The notes: a model not told the origin generated them from the sequence alone. Shown: positions 8,389 to 16,343, counted from the first letter of the stretch. The stretch: 18,020 nt of DNA from Chloroflexota bacterium (GCA_002687335.1 NYZY01000059.1:1-18020), one strand, 5' to 3'. Program-made: numbers and translations.

Positions 8389-9177
8389 TCACTCAGACTC
8401 AGTTACTGTTACGGGCTTATTGAACTGAGAGTGATCGTAATCATTCACGCCAGCTTCAGTTAGTTCTAACATTCCGTTGTTGACTATGTAGATCTGGTCG
8501 GACATATCGATAAGCGTGCGGTCGTGTGTTGTTGCCACGACTGACATCCCTTCCTCGCTCACCATATGACGGAATAGACCAAAAATTTCTGAAGCGTTTA
8601 CCGAGTCGAGTTCGCCGGTTGGTTCATCGGCCAAAATTACATCCGGACGCATAGCAACAGCCCGTGCAATGGATATACGTTGTTGTTCACCTCCTGAAAG
8701 TTCGTAGGGCCGGTGCTTTGCACGTCTTCCGAGACCGACCATCTCTAGGACCTCATTAGTGCGGGATGAGCGTTCTTTAGCTCCAACACCTGCTATTCGC
8801 ATGGGTAGTTCTACGTTCTCGTATGCTGAGAGTAAAGGAAGCAATGCGAAAGATTGGAATACAACCCCTATTCGATGTCTCCGGAGTTGTATGAATTGTT
8901 TTTCATTGTAGTCAGACAGGTCCACCCCTTCGAACAACACCTGCCCTGACGTTGGATGATCAAGTCCTGCGAGCATATTCAAAAGAGTCGTCTTGCCTGA
9001 TCCCGAACGGCCGACAAGGGTAATAAATTTACCTTTTTCAATATCAAGATTGACAGAACGGATAGCGTGGATTATTTCGCCTTCAAGCTGATATTCACGT
9101 GATGCGTTGATAGCTTGAATTATTGTGTTGTCAGTCGGTGATTCGGGGGCAGTTGTTTTCTTAGTCGCCCGATTCAA
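8389..9177 (-). CDS. ABC transporter ATP-binding protein (LolD/MacB type), second ATPase of the operon
   Basis: A 262-residue ATPase. Walker A GRSGSGKT is at 56-63, Q-loop Gln108 is in VVFQSF, the signature LSGGEQQR is at 160-167, Walker [12 protein letters not shown] runs 181-191 with catalytic Glu185, and H-loop His218 is in ATTHD. All elements are intact. Loop and Walker B sequences are those of the LolD/MacB/FtsE group, which works with FtsX-type permeases rather than uptake permeases. It lacks the C-terminal tail seen in its neighbour and instead has about 25 extra N-terminal residues rich in Thr and Lys. The start is TTG at 9177, inside the end of the upstream ATPase gene (17-nt overlap), with an AAAGG element six bases before it. 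It is last in the permease-ATPase-ATPase operon. Confidence 0.93.
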   Translation of the reverse strand: MNRATKKTTAPESPTDNTIIQAINASREYQLEGEIIHAIRSVNLDIEKGKFITLVGRSGSGKTTLLNMLAGLDHPTSGQVLFEGVDLSDYNEKQFIQLRRHRIGVVFQSFALLPLLSAYENVELPMRIAGVGAKERSSRTNEVLEMVGLGRRAKHRPYELSGGEQQRISIARAVAMRPDVILADEPTGELDSVNASEIFGLFRHMVSEEGMSVVATTHDRTLIDMSDQIYIVNNGMLELTEAGVNDYDHSQFNKPVTVTESE

Positions 9178-10039
9178 GGGTTACCTTTCCGTCTTTTATA
9201 TCGACTCGAACCTTTCGTTCGATGCTGAGTTTGTTCAGTACATCCCTTGGTATCTGAACTGATCCGGCTGTATCAATTAGTAAGAATTCCTCAGTGTTAG
9301 CGGTTTCGCCGTTCAACTTTCGCTCATATGAAACCTCTCGAGTGGTCTCGGTGCTCGTTTTACCATCTTTGATAGCAATGGCTCTTTGAACGCTTGTGGC
9401 AATCGCTGGGTCATGAGTAACAATAAGGATGGTTGTTCCTAAATCTTGGTTCACCTTATTCAGGAGTTCTAGAACTTCCTTACCGGTTTGATCATCTAGT
9501 TCACCCGTCGGTTCATCAGCGAGTAGTAGTGGGGGCTTATTGGACAGGCCAACCGCGATTGCTACTCTTTGCTGTTCACCACCTGACAGCTCGGCCGGCT
9601 TGTGATTGGAACGGTCTCCCAGTCCAACGATATCCAGGAGATCTTGAGCGCGTTTTTTGCGTTCTGTTTTAGGTGAGCCTGCTATAACCATCGGGAGTTC
9701 AACGTTTTCCAGGGTCGTAAGATATGGAAATAGATTTCTAGAGGTTTCCTGCCAAATAAACCCGACTTCATGACGTCTGTATTTCACGACTTCTTTATTA
9801 GTCATCTGCAGCAGATCAAAGTCACCGACACGGATTGTTCCTGCGGAAGGTGCATCGTATCCCGCTAGTATGTTTAATAATGTGGATTTTCCGCTGCCAG
9901 ATGCACCCACAATGGCGAGGATCTCACCTTGTTGTACCGTCAGTTCGAGACCGCGTAAAGCGACGACTTCTAGGTCTGCAGCTTTGTAAATTTTGAATAA
10001 TCCACTGCACTCGATATAGGCGGAGCCTGACATAGTCAT
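9161..10039 (-). CDS. ABC transporter ATP-binding protein (LolD/MacB type) with C-terminal AbrB/SpoVT-like tail
   Basis: A 292-residue protein, about 60-70 residues longer than a minimal LolD-type ATPase. The nucleotide-binding domain has Walker A GASGSGKS (45-52), Gln97 in the Q-loop, LSGGEQQR (151-158), [12 protein letters not shown] (171-182) and His209 in VTHD. After a polar linker (about 228-250) the last 40 residues (252-290) read as a swapped-hairpin AbrB/SpoVT-type pattern: D-x-A-G-x-V-Q-I-P-R near 256-265, then LNKLSI, then alternating [12 protein letters not shown]. In the AbrB family this fold binds DNA as a dimer; here it could instead mediate dimerisation or regulation. The start has AGAGG about ten bases upstream; a second ATG at 10033 is possible. 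It sits 32 bp after the permease gene and overlaps the next ATPase gene by 17 nt. Confidence 0.92.
   Translation of the reverse strand: MTMSGSAYIECSGLFKIYKAADLEVVALRGLELTVQQGEILAIVGASGSGKSTLLNILAGYDAPSAGTIRVGDFDLLQMTNKEVVKYRRHEVGFIWQETSRNLFPYLTTLENVELPMVIAGSPKTERKKRAQDLLDIVGLGDRSNHKPAELSGGEQQRVAIAVGLSNKPPLLLADEPTGELDDQTGKEVLELLNKVNQDLGTTILIVTHDPAIATSVQRAIAIKDGKTSTETTREVSYERKLNGETANTEEFLLIDTAGSVQIPRDVLNKLSIERKVRVDIKDGKVTLESGD
9184..9188 (-). promoter_or_regulatory. Ribosome binding site for a TTG start inside the upstream gene
   Basis: On the minus strand AAAGG is followed by six bases and then TTG (9177-9175). No ATG occurs in this frame until residue 69, which is past Walker A, so TTG is the sensible start. 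The site lies within the last codons of the upstream ATPase gene, implying coupled translation. Confidence 0.6.
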
Positions 10040-10071
10040 TTACTTAGCACCTCTGAAGTTCAGGAAATATC

Positions 10072-13000
10072 TCAACCGTCGCCCATCCTCATTACCTTGT
10101 GTATCGACATACGGTAGACAGAAATCAGGATTACGCTGATCACTATAAAGAATACTAACCCTAAAAGACTAAATGTGATCCCAAAACCGAACCAGTCTAT
10201 TTCAATTGCCATGGGAGGAATTACTATTGAATTTGATGCTGAACTGGCGAGATATGGCATGATTGTTGTCCCCATGCGCACACCCATGAATATACCGATA
10301 GCTACGGCTATTCCTATCACTATTACTTGCTCTAAAACAACAAGGAGTAGTAGTTGTTTCATGGACAAACCAATAGTTCTTAATAATGCAAGTTCGTTGC
10401 GACGCTCATTGAACGAAATTTTTGCGTGAACAAGGAAACCTATTGCACTCACGATTAAGACCGTCAAAAATGCGATCCCTAAAAGTGCTTTCCATCCGGC
10501 AGCTACTAGGGGGTCGAATGCCACTTCCGAAAGATAAACTGTTCGATCGGAAATTGTTGATCCTACCCTAACTCTTACGGATGCCAGTTTCTGTTGAATA
10601 TCGCTTACTGCAGGATCCCCGGGCGATACGGTTTCCAGTATATCTTCAGAATCAATTAGTTCCGAACCTTGCGTGGTCGCAATCCAAAATTCCTTCGGTT
10701 GTCGATCTCCTAAAATGCGAACCACGTTCAATCGTTCATGAAGAGCATTGAAATCAGCGATCAAAAAAGGCTCGTTGTTGATGGCCATGGTAGGAAAGTA
10801 TTCGACAACATCGCGAATAGAAACTTTTATTGGGAACCCGTCAACTGATGCGTTTATGATTTCTCCATCGTTGCCACCAAATTGTTCAATAAATTGCGAA
10901 CTTGCAATTACCGGAACAATCCCGAGTTCAGAGCCGTGGGCTAGCCCGCGATATTCACGAGGACCTGAAGTTGTCCACCGTAGGCGCGCTATTCCCTTTT
11001 GTTCTGTTCCATCAGGATTCGACGCGGGGCTCAGATTGTCACCGAGAGCTTCGCGAGTTGGGGTCATGATTCTCCAGTTCGTTACGGAGTCAAATGTTTC
11101 CACTGTAAGCAGTTCGGTTCCAGTGTGATTAAGTACAGCAATATCATCTATATCAATGGCTCCAGGGCTCAAGCCGTCCTCAAAGTTAATTACGCCAATC
11201 GAATGAAGACGGATCGGCGGTGCTGGTAGTAATCCTGCTATCCCTCGGAATCTGGCTCCTTGAAGACTTGAGCCAATACGGCACCATTTTGGGGGATCTT
11301 CTTCAATCACATGAGGGCAGTCAAAGCGGTATTTGTCGGTTGCTATGGGAGAAAGTTTTCCAAGAGGTACCGAAAAAAAATGTCCGTTGGAATCGGATAA
11401 TCTTGCGATAAAAGTTGTTGAGGGTTGCCTGACCAATGGGAGTACACGGGCAGTGATCCACCTACTTTCTTCAGGAAGCTCAATGCCGGTTGAACTACCT
11501 GCATTGAAGTGGAAGGCTTTGGATTTCAACGAGTCAAAGCCAAAATCATCTCGAATCCAAGCGACATCTTCGATGGTTTCGAGGTCGAGACCAATGAGGT
11601 CAAATTTTTCTACATTAATTCCCGAACTGATAATTGCAGTTTCTCTGTATATCGGTGAGACAGTTTCCACGTCCTCACCTTTGCGAATTGCTTCTAAAAC
11701 AGATCTCGACATACCGCCTGTTGTTGTGCTGATGCCCGTTAATTTCAAATCAGCGCCTGTTCTGTAATAAGCCTGATCAATGGCGCTCTGTTTAAGTGTT
11801 GCGGCAAAGCTCGCAGCGAATACACCTAGAGCTGCAGTAAGAATCAGCAGCAAAGATAAGCGGGAGTGATGTGCGGGGTTTCTAGCCATTTGCCAAATCC
11901 CGAGTATCAACGCAGGAGGCGTGATCGAAGACATCGGACGTTTTGATAAAACCTTACCCATTACATTCATTCCTGGCGGGTAAATGCGTATCAATACAAA
12001 TCCAGCTGCAATTAGGAACATAGCCGGGACACCAAGAATTAATTGATTGACCGTCGTCTCACCGAAAAGGCTTGTCGCAACAAATGACCCTTGTTTGGTC
12101 AATTGCCAGAATAGAAACATCACCAGACCCAGAAAACCCATATCCAGGTAATACCTTTGAATCAATGCGAGTCGTGCTGGTCTAGTTCGAGTTACTCTGC
12201 TGGCAAGTAACCCGAGCCGAGTTGCCCGTAATGACGGAATGAATAGTGCAAATAATCCTAGTATTGCACCAAGGAAGGCCATCTGAAACGCTTCAAACGT
12301 AAGCCCCGCAGGCAGAGGATTGCCGTTATTAAGTTCGCTGTAAATGGGGAGTACGCCGATAAACTTGACCCCTAGCATCGCAATGAATGGTCCTGTTGAA
12401 GCTGCGATCACGGCGAGTATGCTGGCTTCGATGATAAACACCGCAAGGATTTGTCTGGATGTTGCTCCCCTGGTTTTCAAAAGGGCAATTTCGTTTTTCT
12501 GTGTATCTACAAGAAGTGATGCGAGTATTACTACGTAGTACAAAACCACAAGTACGATAAGGATTAGAACAATTAACATCGGGAGACGATTAAAAAACAG
12601 GTCTGTTTCAAACGCGCGTAATACTTGCGGGAGATCGGACACGAGATAGAAACCGTCAACGATTGCTTTCAGTTCTCGTTCTGTAGATTCTATTGTGTTT
12701 CGAATGGATCCTGTTTCTGTAGCCTTGATTCGTCTTGGGTCGACATCAAGCCACCATGAGTAATCGGAACCCATATTTGGAAAGTAAACGCCTACAGCTT
12801 CCAAAATTGTTTCTCTTGGAACGACAAATCGTGCGAATTGAAGCGTGTTGGTGCGAGAACTAAAAGCAGCGTTTTGAATACGCCAGTGGGCTGCATTCGG
12901 TTCAACACGTTCGTATAACCCTGTAACCAGAATGTCTAGGCGTTTATGTTCATCTTCCCAGTACGGTCTCGCTGGATAGATGTCGCCAACGTCAAGCTGC

Positions 13001-13575
13001 ATGGTTTTTGCCGATTCCAGATCCAGAATGCCCTCGATTTGAAGTGGGTCATTAGATCCATTAATCGACGCAATTTTTGGGAACCTGCCATCGATGATAT
13101 TCACTCGATCCTCCACATTAGGTAGAGTCATCATCGTGATTCGACAGCAGTCACATTCGATTAGTCGTCCATCTTCATTACCAGTGCGACCTATGGTTGT
13201 ACGGCATGGGCAATCGCTTGGGGGCATCATCGGTGGAGGCAAATCAACGAAGAATGTCCAAGTTTTTAAGGCGAATTCATGTCTGTTTAGAAAAGGAGAG
13301 AACTGTTGCACGATTGAGCTATTCATTGCATCAACAATCGTGGCATCAGTCTGAGAGTTTGTAGGGATTTGGCCAGCTTCGACAAGCACGTCAATGTCTG
13401 TGCTGGTATGAGTGGATATCGCTCTTTGAAGGGCGACGTCCCGCAGGGCGTTGAAGAAAATAACGGAACTAGCCATTATTGTGGAGGCTAGAACTACTCC
13501 CACCACTACTGCAGAAAGAAGACGCCAATGAGCGAGTGTTCGCTTTACAACCAGTTGTAGGGAGTTATTGATCAT
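10072..13575 (-). CDS. Large FtsX/MacB-family ABC permease with two ectodomains
   Basis: A 1167-residue membrane protein. An N-terminal span (about 18-43) is followed by ectodomain 1 (about 44-330). The first FtsX domain follows (about 331-460), with the typical NEIALLKTRGATSRQI cytoplasmic loop at 361-376. Two further spans lie at about 478-492 and 511-531 and another at about 572-594. Ectodomain 2 is very large (about 595-1025), and the second FtsX domain spans 1030-1160 with an NELALLRTIG loop. This gives about ten spans, the duplicated-FtsX architecture. Ectodomain 1 holds a Cys cluster (C122, C124, C141, C143, C144). Ectodomain 2 has Cys753 and Cys765 and a beta-rich insert (about 704-870) resembling a carbohydrate-binding or galactose-binding sandwich. 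Such permeases drive export, lipoprotein release or periplasmic mechanotransmission. It is the first gene of an operon with two ATPases. No membrane-fusion protein is adjacent. Confidence 0.9.
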   Translation of the reverse strand: MINNSLQLVVKRTLAHWRLLSAVVVGVVLASTIMASSVIFFNALRDVALQRAISTHTSTDIDVLVEAGQIPTNSQTDATIVDAMNSSIVQQFSPFLNRHEFALKTWTFFVDLPPPMMPPSDCPCRTTIGRTGNEDGRLIECDCCRITMMTLPNVEDRVNIIDGRFPKIASINGSNDPLQIEGILDLESAKTMQLDVGDIYPARPYWEDEHKRLDILVTGLYERVEPNAAHWRIQNAAFSSRTNTLQFARFVVPRETILEAVGVYFPNMGSDYSWWLDVDPRRIKATETGSIRNTIESTERELKAIVDGFYLVSDLPQVLRAFETDLFFNRLPMLIVLILIVLVVLYYVVILASLLVDTQKNEIALLKTRGATSRQILAVFIIEASILAVIAASTGPFIAMLGVKFIGVLPIYSELNNGNPLPAGLTFEAFQMAFLGAILGLFALFIPSLRATRLGLLASRVTRTRPARLALIQRYYLDMGFLGLVMFLFWQLTKQGSFVATSLFGETTVNQLILGVPAMFLIAAGFVLIRIYPPGMNVMGKVLSKRPMSSITPPALILGIWQMARNPAHHSRLSLLLILTAALGVFAASFAATLKQSAIDQAYYRTGADLKLTGISTTTGGMSRSVLEAIRKGEDVETVSPIYRETAIISSGINVEKFDLIGLDLETIEDVAWIRDDFGFDSLKSKAFHFNAGSSTGIELPEESRWITARVLPLVRQPSTTFIARLSDSNGHFFSVPLGKLSPIATDKYRFDCPHVIEEDPPKWCRIGSSLQGARFRGIAGLLPAPPIRLHSIGVINFEDGLSPGAIDIDDIAVLNHTGTELLTVETFDSVTNWRIMTPTREALGDNLSPASNPDGTEQKGIARLRWTTSGPREYRGLAHGSELGIVPVIASSQFIEQFGGNDGEIINASVDGFPIKVSIRDVVEYFPTMAINNEPFLIADFNALHERLNVVRILGDRQPKEFWIATTQGSELIDSEDILETVSPGDPAVSDIQQKLASVRVRVGSTISDRTVYLSEVAFDPLVAAGWKALLGIAFLTVLIVSAIGFLVHAKISFNERRNELALLRTIGLSMKQLLLLVVLEQVIVIGIAVAIGIFMGVRMGTTIMPYLASSASNSIVIPPMAIEIDWFGFGITFSLLGLVFFIVISVILISVYRMSIHKVMRMGDG

Positions 13576-13843
13576 GAAGAACCGGCTGAAGATTTTCCAA
13601 TTTTATTCTGTCTAATGTGAATTAGATGACGTGATCAGATTGAGTGTGCCACGCTAACAAGGATTGTTGTAAATATTTTATTCGACTTAAAAATTTGAGC
13701 AAAGAGTTAATCAGAATTTGTGAATTGCCGGCTTCAAGCTCATTCTTAGATGTTAATGGTAAAAGATTATTGGGCTATAGAGTTTTCCCCTTGATACGCT
13801 GGAAAGCCGCATTTTATTTACTAAATTTGGCGCTACCGTTCAA

Positions 13844-14920
13844 ATGCTTTTTTCAATTGCTCGTGAAATAAAGTTTGTAGTTTTACCTGCTTTAGCGGTG
13901 ATTTTATTTGCCTGCTCAGGCTCCGACGCTGTCGGACCCGATCTTGAAGTAGACGCGACAATAACAGGTAAAACCTCAGGCCAAACGCCCATTAATGAAC
14001 CCCCTGTCAATGCATTGTCGACACCTGATCTGGTTGAGTTGCTTAAGCCATCGGTTGTTCAGATTGCTGTGAACTTTGATCGTGGTAGAGGTGTTGGAAC
14101 GGGAGTAGTTCTTGATTCAACCGGGTTGATACTCACGAACTGGCATGTCGTTGAAGACGCGAAAATGATAACCGTTGCGTTTGATGACGGATCTATCGTC
14201 GAAGGAGAATTTTTTAGACGTGATCCGCAGCTTGATTTGGCAATTGTGCGTGTCGATCATTCAGGTTTACAACCTGCAAATTTTGGTGATTCTGAACAAC
14301 TTAAGATCGGAGAAGATGTTGTCGCGATCGGGCATGCTTTAGGCCTTCGTGGAGGGCCTACGGTAAGCAAAGGAGTTGTTAGTGCTCTGGATAGAACTTT
14401 AGTTGGTCATCCGCGAGGTGATTTAACAGGTCTGATTCAGACCGATGCAGCGATCAATGAAGGCAACTCTGGTGGGCCACTGGTAAACATGTTCGGTGAG
14501 GTTGTCGGGATTAATACCGCCAAAATCAACATCGGCGATCGTATAGGTTTTGCGATCAATATGAATGCTGCTAAGGCTGCAGCCTATAGTTTGATCGCAC
14601 AAGGGCCGGTTCCACCACCTGGATTCTTAGGTGTCGGAGGGATTGATGTAACACGAGCGCTAGCATGGGCCATCGGTCTTCCGGTTGGTGAGGGCTTTGG
14701 AGTGACTAGTATTGAGCCTGGGTCTCCGGCTGAGGAGGCTGGAATAGAACTTGACGATATTATTGTTCAGATGAACGAGACAGTGATCACTGATGGGCAG
14801 GACTTGACTGAATTTCTCGGGGAACATCCTAGTGGTAGCAACATTAAGATTATGGTTGTGCGTGATGCTCGATTACTTGTTTCACTTCAGGGCGAGCTGT
14901 CTGACGAACCAGAGAGATAG
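13844..14920 (+). CDS. HtrA/DegP-like S1C serine protease with one PDZ domain, probable lipoprotein
   Basis: A 358-residue secreted protease. The N-terminus has a hydrophobic stretch (11-23) ending in LFAC with Cys24, a near-lipobox, so it is probably an anchored lipoprotein. A polar linker follows to about 60. The trypsin-like domain (about 61-250) shows the complete triad: His101 in TNWHVV, Asp131 in LDLAIV and Ser209 in GNSGGPL. A single PDZ domain occupies about 262-350 (FLGVGG, then SIEPGSPAEEAGI, and GSNIKIMVVRD). It should degrade or check misfolded proteins outside the cytoplasmic membrane. Phe at -2 of the lipobox is not the commonest residue, so plain membrane anchoring is the alternative. 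It is divergent from the FtsX permease with 268 bp between them. No strong ribosome binding site precedes the ATG. Confidence 0.92.
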   Translation: MLFSIAREIKFVVLPALAVILFACSGSDAVGPDLEVDATITGKTSGQTPINEPPVNALSTPDLVELLKPSVVQIAVNFDRGRGVGTGVVLDSTGLILTNWHVVEDAKMITVAFDDGSIVEGEFFRRDPQLDLAIVRVDHSGLQPANFGDSEQLKIGEDVVAIGHALGLRGGPTVSKGVVSALDRTLVGHPRGDLTGLIQTDAAINEGNSGGPLVNMFGEVVGINTAKINIGDRIGFAINMNAAKAAAYSLIAQGPVPPPGFLGVGGIDVTRALAWAIGLPVGEGFGVTSIEPGSPAEEAGIELDDIIVQMNETVITDGQDLTEFLGEHPSGSNIKIMVVRDARLLVSLQGELSDEPER

Positions 14921-14930
14921 TCAGTAAATT

Positions 14931-14964
14931 AAAGTTGGATTAAGGGATACTTCATCTTAACTTT
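14931..14964 (+). terminator. Long imperfect hairpin after the protease gene
   Basis: Bases 14931-14936 (AAAGTT) pair with 14959-14964 (AACTTT). Bases 14938-14944 (GATTAAG) pair with 14950-14956 (CTTCATC) apart from one mismatch, around a 5-base loop, and G37-T57 can add a wobble pair. It begins ten bases after the protease stop. No run of T follows, so a classic intrinsic terminator is not shown; it may be a terminator or 3'-end structure, or a hairpin in the leader of the following gene. Confidence 0.4.
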
Positions 14965-15030
14965 GGTTGAATAGTGCAAAATGACCGGGAGTCGCGGAGC
15001 ATTTCCTTAGAAAGGCAGATTAATAAGGGT

Positions 15031-15849
15031 ATGGTCAATTCAGAGTTGAGTGGGAAAGTTGCAATTGTGACCGGTGCTGGGCGCATGCGAGGTATTGGAC
15101 GAGCTACTGCCGTGATTTTGGCCCGCATGGGTTCTCACGTGGTAGTAACCGGTACTGGTAGGAATCCTGAGACTTTTCCGAATGATGAAAAAGAAGTTGG
15201 ATGGCGAGATATCGATTCGACTGTTGAAGAAATTCAGGCTAAAGGAGTTCGTGGGCTTCCTCTGGTCGTAGATGTTTCAAGTGAAATTGATGTTCGACGA
15301 ATGATCGAGTCGACGATCGAAGAGTTCGGTCGTCTGGACATTATGGTTAATAATGCAGCGGCTCCCTGGGGCCCAGACCGAGTGCCGGTGCTCGATCTTT
15401 CGGCTGAGGTATTTAAAGATGTTATCGATATAAAGCTTATGGGGACGTTTTACTGCTCCAAAGCTGCTGCTGGGCAAATGGTGAATCAGGGTGATGGTGG
15501 CAGAATCGTCAATTTGTCTTCGACAATGGGCAAAAGTGGTCATGCGAACACCAGCGCTTATAACGCGGCTAATTTTGCTGTCGACGGTTTTACGCAAGCT
15601 CTGGCCAAAGAGATGGCAGAGCACGATATTACAGTTAATAGCGTATGCCCTGGGTTGACGGAAACTGCCAGGATGGATCCAATGGGACGTGAAGATCGTT
15701 GGAATGAACGGTTGAAGGGCATTCCAATGAACAGAGTTGGGACTGATGAAGAGATTGGTGAGTTAATAGGGTTTCTTTGCAGCCCTCGAGCCGCGTATAT
15801 AACTGGGCAGTCTATCAATGTGAACGGTGGAGCCCTGACTGAGCGTTAG
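15031..15849 (+). CDS. Short-chain dehydrogenase/reductase (SDR) with exchanged catalytic Asn/Lys
   Basis: A classical-length SDR of 272 residues from ATG 15031. The frame stays open back to a GTG at 14974 (291 residues), but SDRs normally begin just before the LSGKVAIVTGAG strand, so the later start is preferred; neither has a well-spaced ribosome binding site. The cofactor loop is TGAGRMRGIG (14-23), a variant with two extra residues, and NNAA sits at the end of strand 4. Ser164 and Tyr177 of the active site are present. The usual Lys four residues after Tyr is Asn181 (YNAAN), and the usual Asn of helix 4 (the VNL position) is Lys135 (IDIKLMGTF). The C-terminus GQSINVNGG is normal. It may still be an NAD(P) oxidoreductase with a rearranged proton relay, or be non-catalytic. 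Its stop overlaps the convergent JAMM gene by 4 nt. Confidence 0.88.
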   Translation: MVNSELSGKVAIVTGAGRMRGIGRATAVILARMGSHVVVTGTGRNPETFPNDEKEVGWRDIDSTVEEIQAKGVRGLPLVVDVSSEIDVRRMIESTIEEFGRLDIMVNNAAAPWGPDRVPVLDLSAEVFKDVIDIKLMGTFYCSKAAAGQMVNQGDGGRIVNLSSTMGKSGHANTSAYNAANFAVDGFTQALAKEMAEHDITVNSVCPGLTETARMDPMGREDRWNERLKGIPMNRVGTDEEIGELIGFLCSPRAAYITGQSINVNGGALTER

Positions 15850-16331
15850 ATATCAGCTCCCTCAAATGTAGCGACTTCGACAAAATCTTCTGATTCAGTG
15901 TCCCATGCGAATTGTTTCGCTTCGACGATTTGGTCATTGTTTATTCCGATTACGATTTGCTGGACAGGATAGGCGGGACCACTACCCCATGGATCGACGG
16001 CATTATTTCGATCAGTCTCCGAAAAATACGCACGGCCATTAGGGTGTGAGTGGTAGATGATCAGAGGTCTTATGTCGTCTTCAAGTGTTTGATTCAGTGC
16101 AAGAAGATCCTCATCTGATATTACGAACGCAGTTTGTGCTGTTCGGTCCTTGGCTGTGGGGTGGGTTTCCCTATCGTAGGTATTCACAGCTTTTCGGACA
16201 CCATTTGCAGTGCGAGAATTTTTTTCTCCGGTAAGCCACCCGCAGCATTCGTCTGGAAACGATTCGCGAGCGTGCGCAAATATTTCTTGCAGAGAAGATA
16301 TTGGGACGTTTACTGGATCTGGAGGTGTCAA
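15846..16331 (-). CDS. JAMM/MPN-domain metalloprotease (Mov34/PAD-1, Mec-like)
   Basis: A 161-residue single-domain protein. The JAMM motif is complete: Glu28 in DECCG, then HSHP (His94, His96), seven residues to Ser104 and Asp107 in SETD. These are the zinc ligands and catalytic Glu of the MPN+ fold. Bacterial stand-alone members of this size include Mec, which cleaves cysteine from the sulfur carrier CysO, and related peptidases acting on ubiquitin-like carriers. No ThiS, MoaD or CysO-like gene, cysteine synthase or ThiF-like E1 lies in the window, so the substrate is unknown. No signal peptide is visible, so it should act in the cytoplasm. The start is TTG at 16331, because an in-frame TAG lies six codons upstream and no ATG occurs in the N-terminal region. 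The 3' end overlaps the SDR stop by 4 nt. Confidence 0.88.
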   Translation of the reverse strand: MTPPDPVNVPISSLQEIFAHARESFPDECCGWLTGEKNSRTANGVRKAVNTYDRETHPTAKDRTAQTAFVISDEDLLALNQTLEDDIRPLIIYHSHPNGRAYFSETDRNNAVDPWGSGPAYPVQQIVIGINNDQIVEAKQFAWDTESEDFVEVATFEGADI

Positions 16332-16339
16332 GGAATCAA

Positions 16340-16343
16340 CCTT
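16340..16343 (-). promoter_or_regulatory. Ribosome binding site supporting a TTG start
   Basis: On the minus strand AAGG (within ACAAGG) lies eight bases before TTG 16331. Together with the in-frame stop just upstream, it makes TTG the only reasonable start for the JAMM protease gene. Confidence 0.45.

Noticed and set aside
10748..11128. 126-residue frame antisense to the permease
   Set aside because: It lies inside a continuous 1167-residue membrane protein frame with clear domain structure; it is a shadow frame.
13644..13871. 75-residue plus-strand frame between the permease and the HtrA gene
   Set aside because: No family resemblance, no ribosome binding site, and it overlaps the start of the clear protease gene in another frame.
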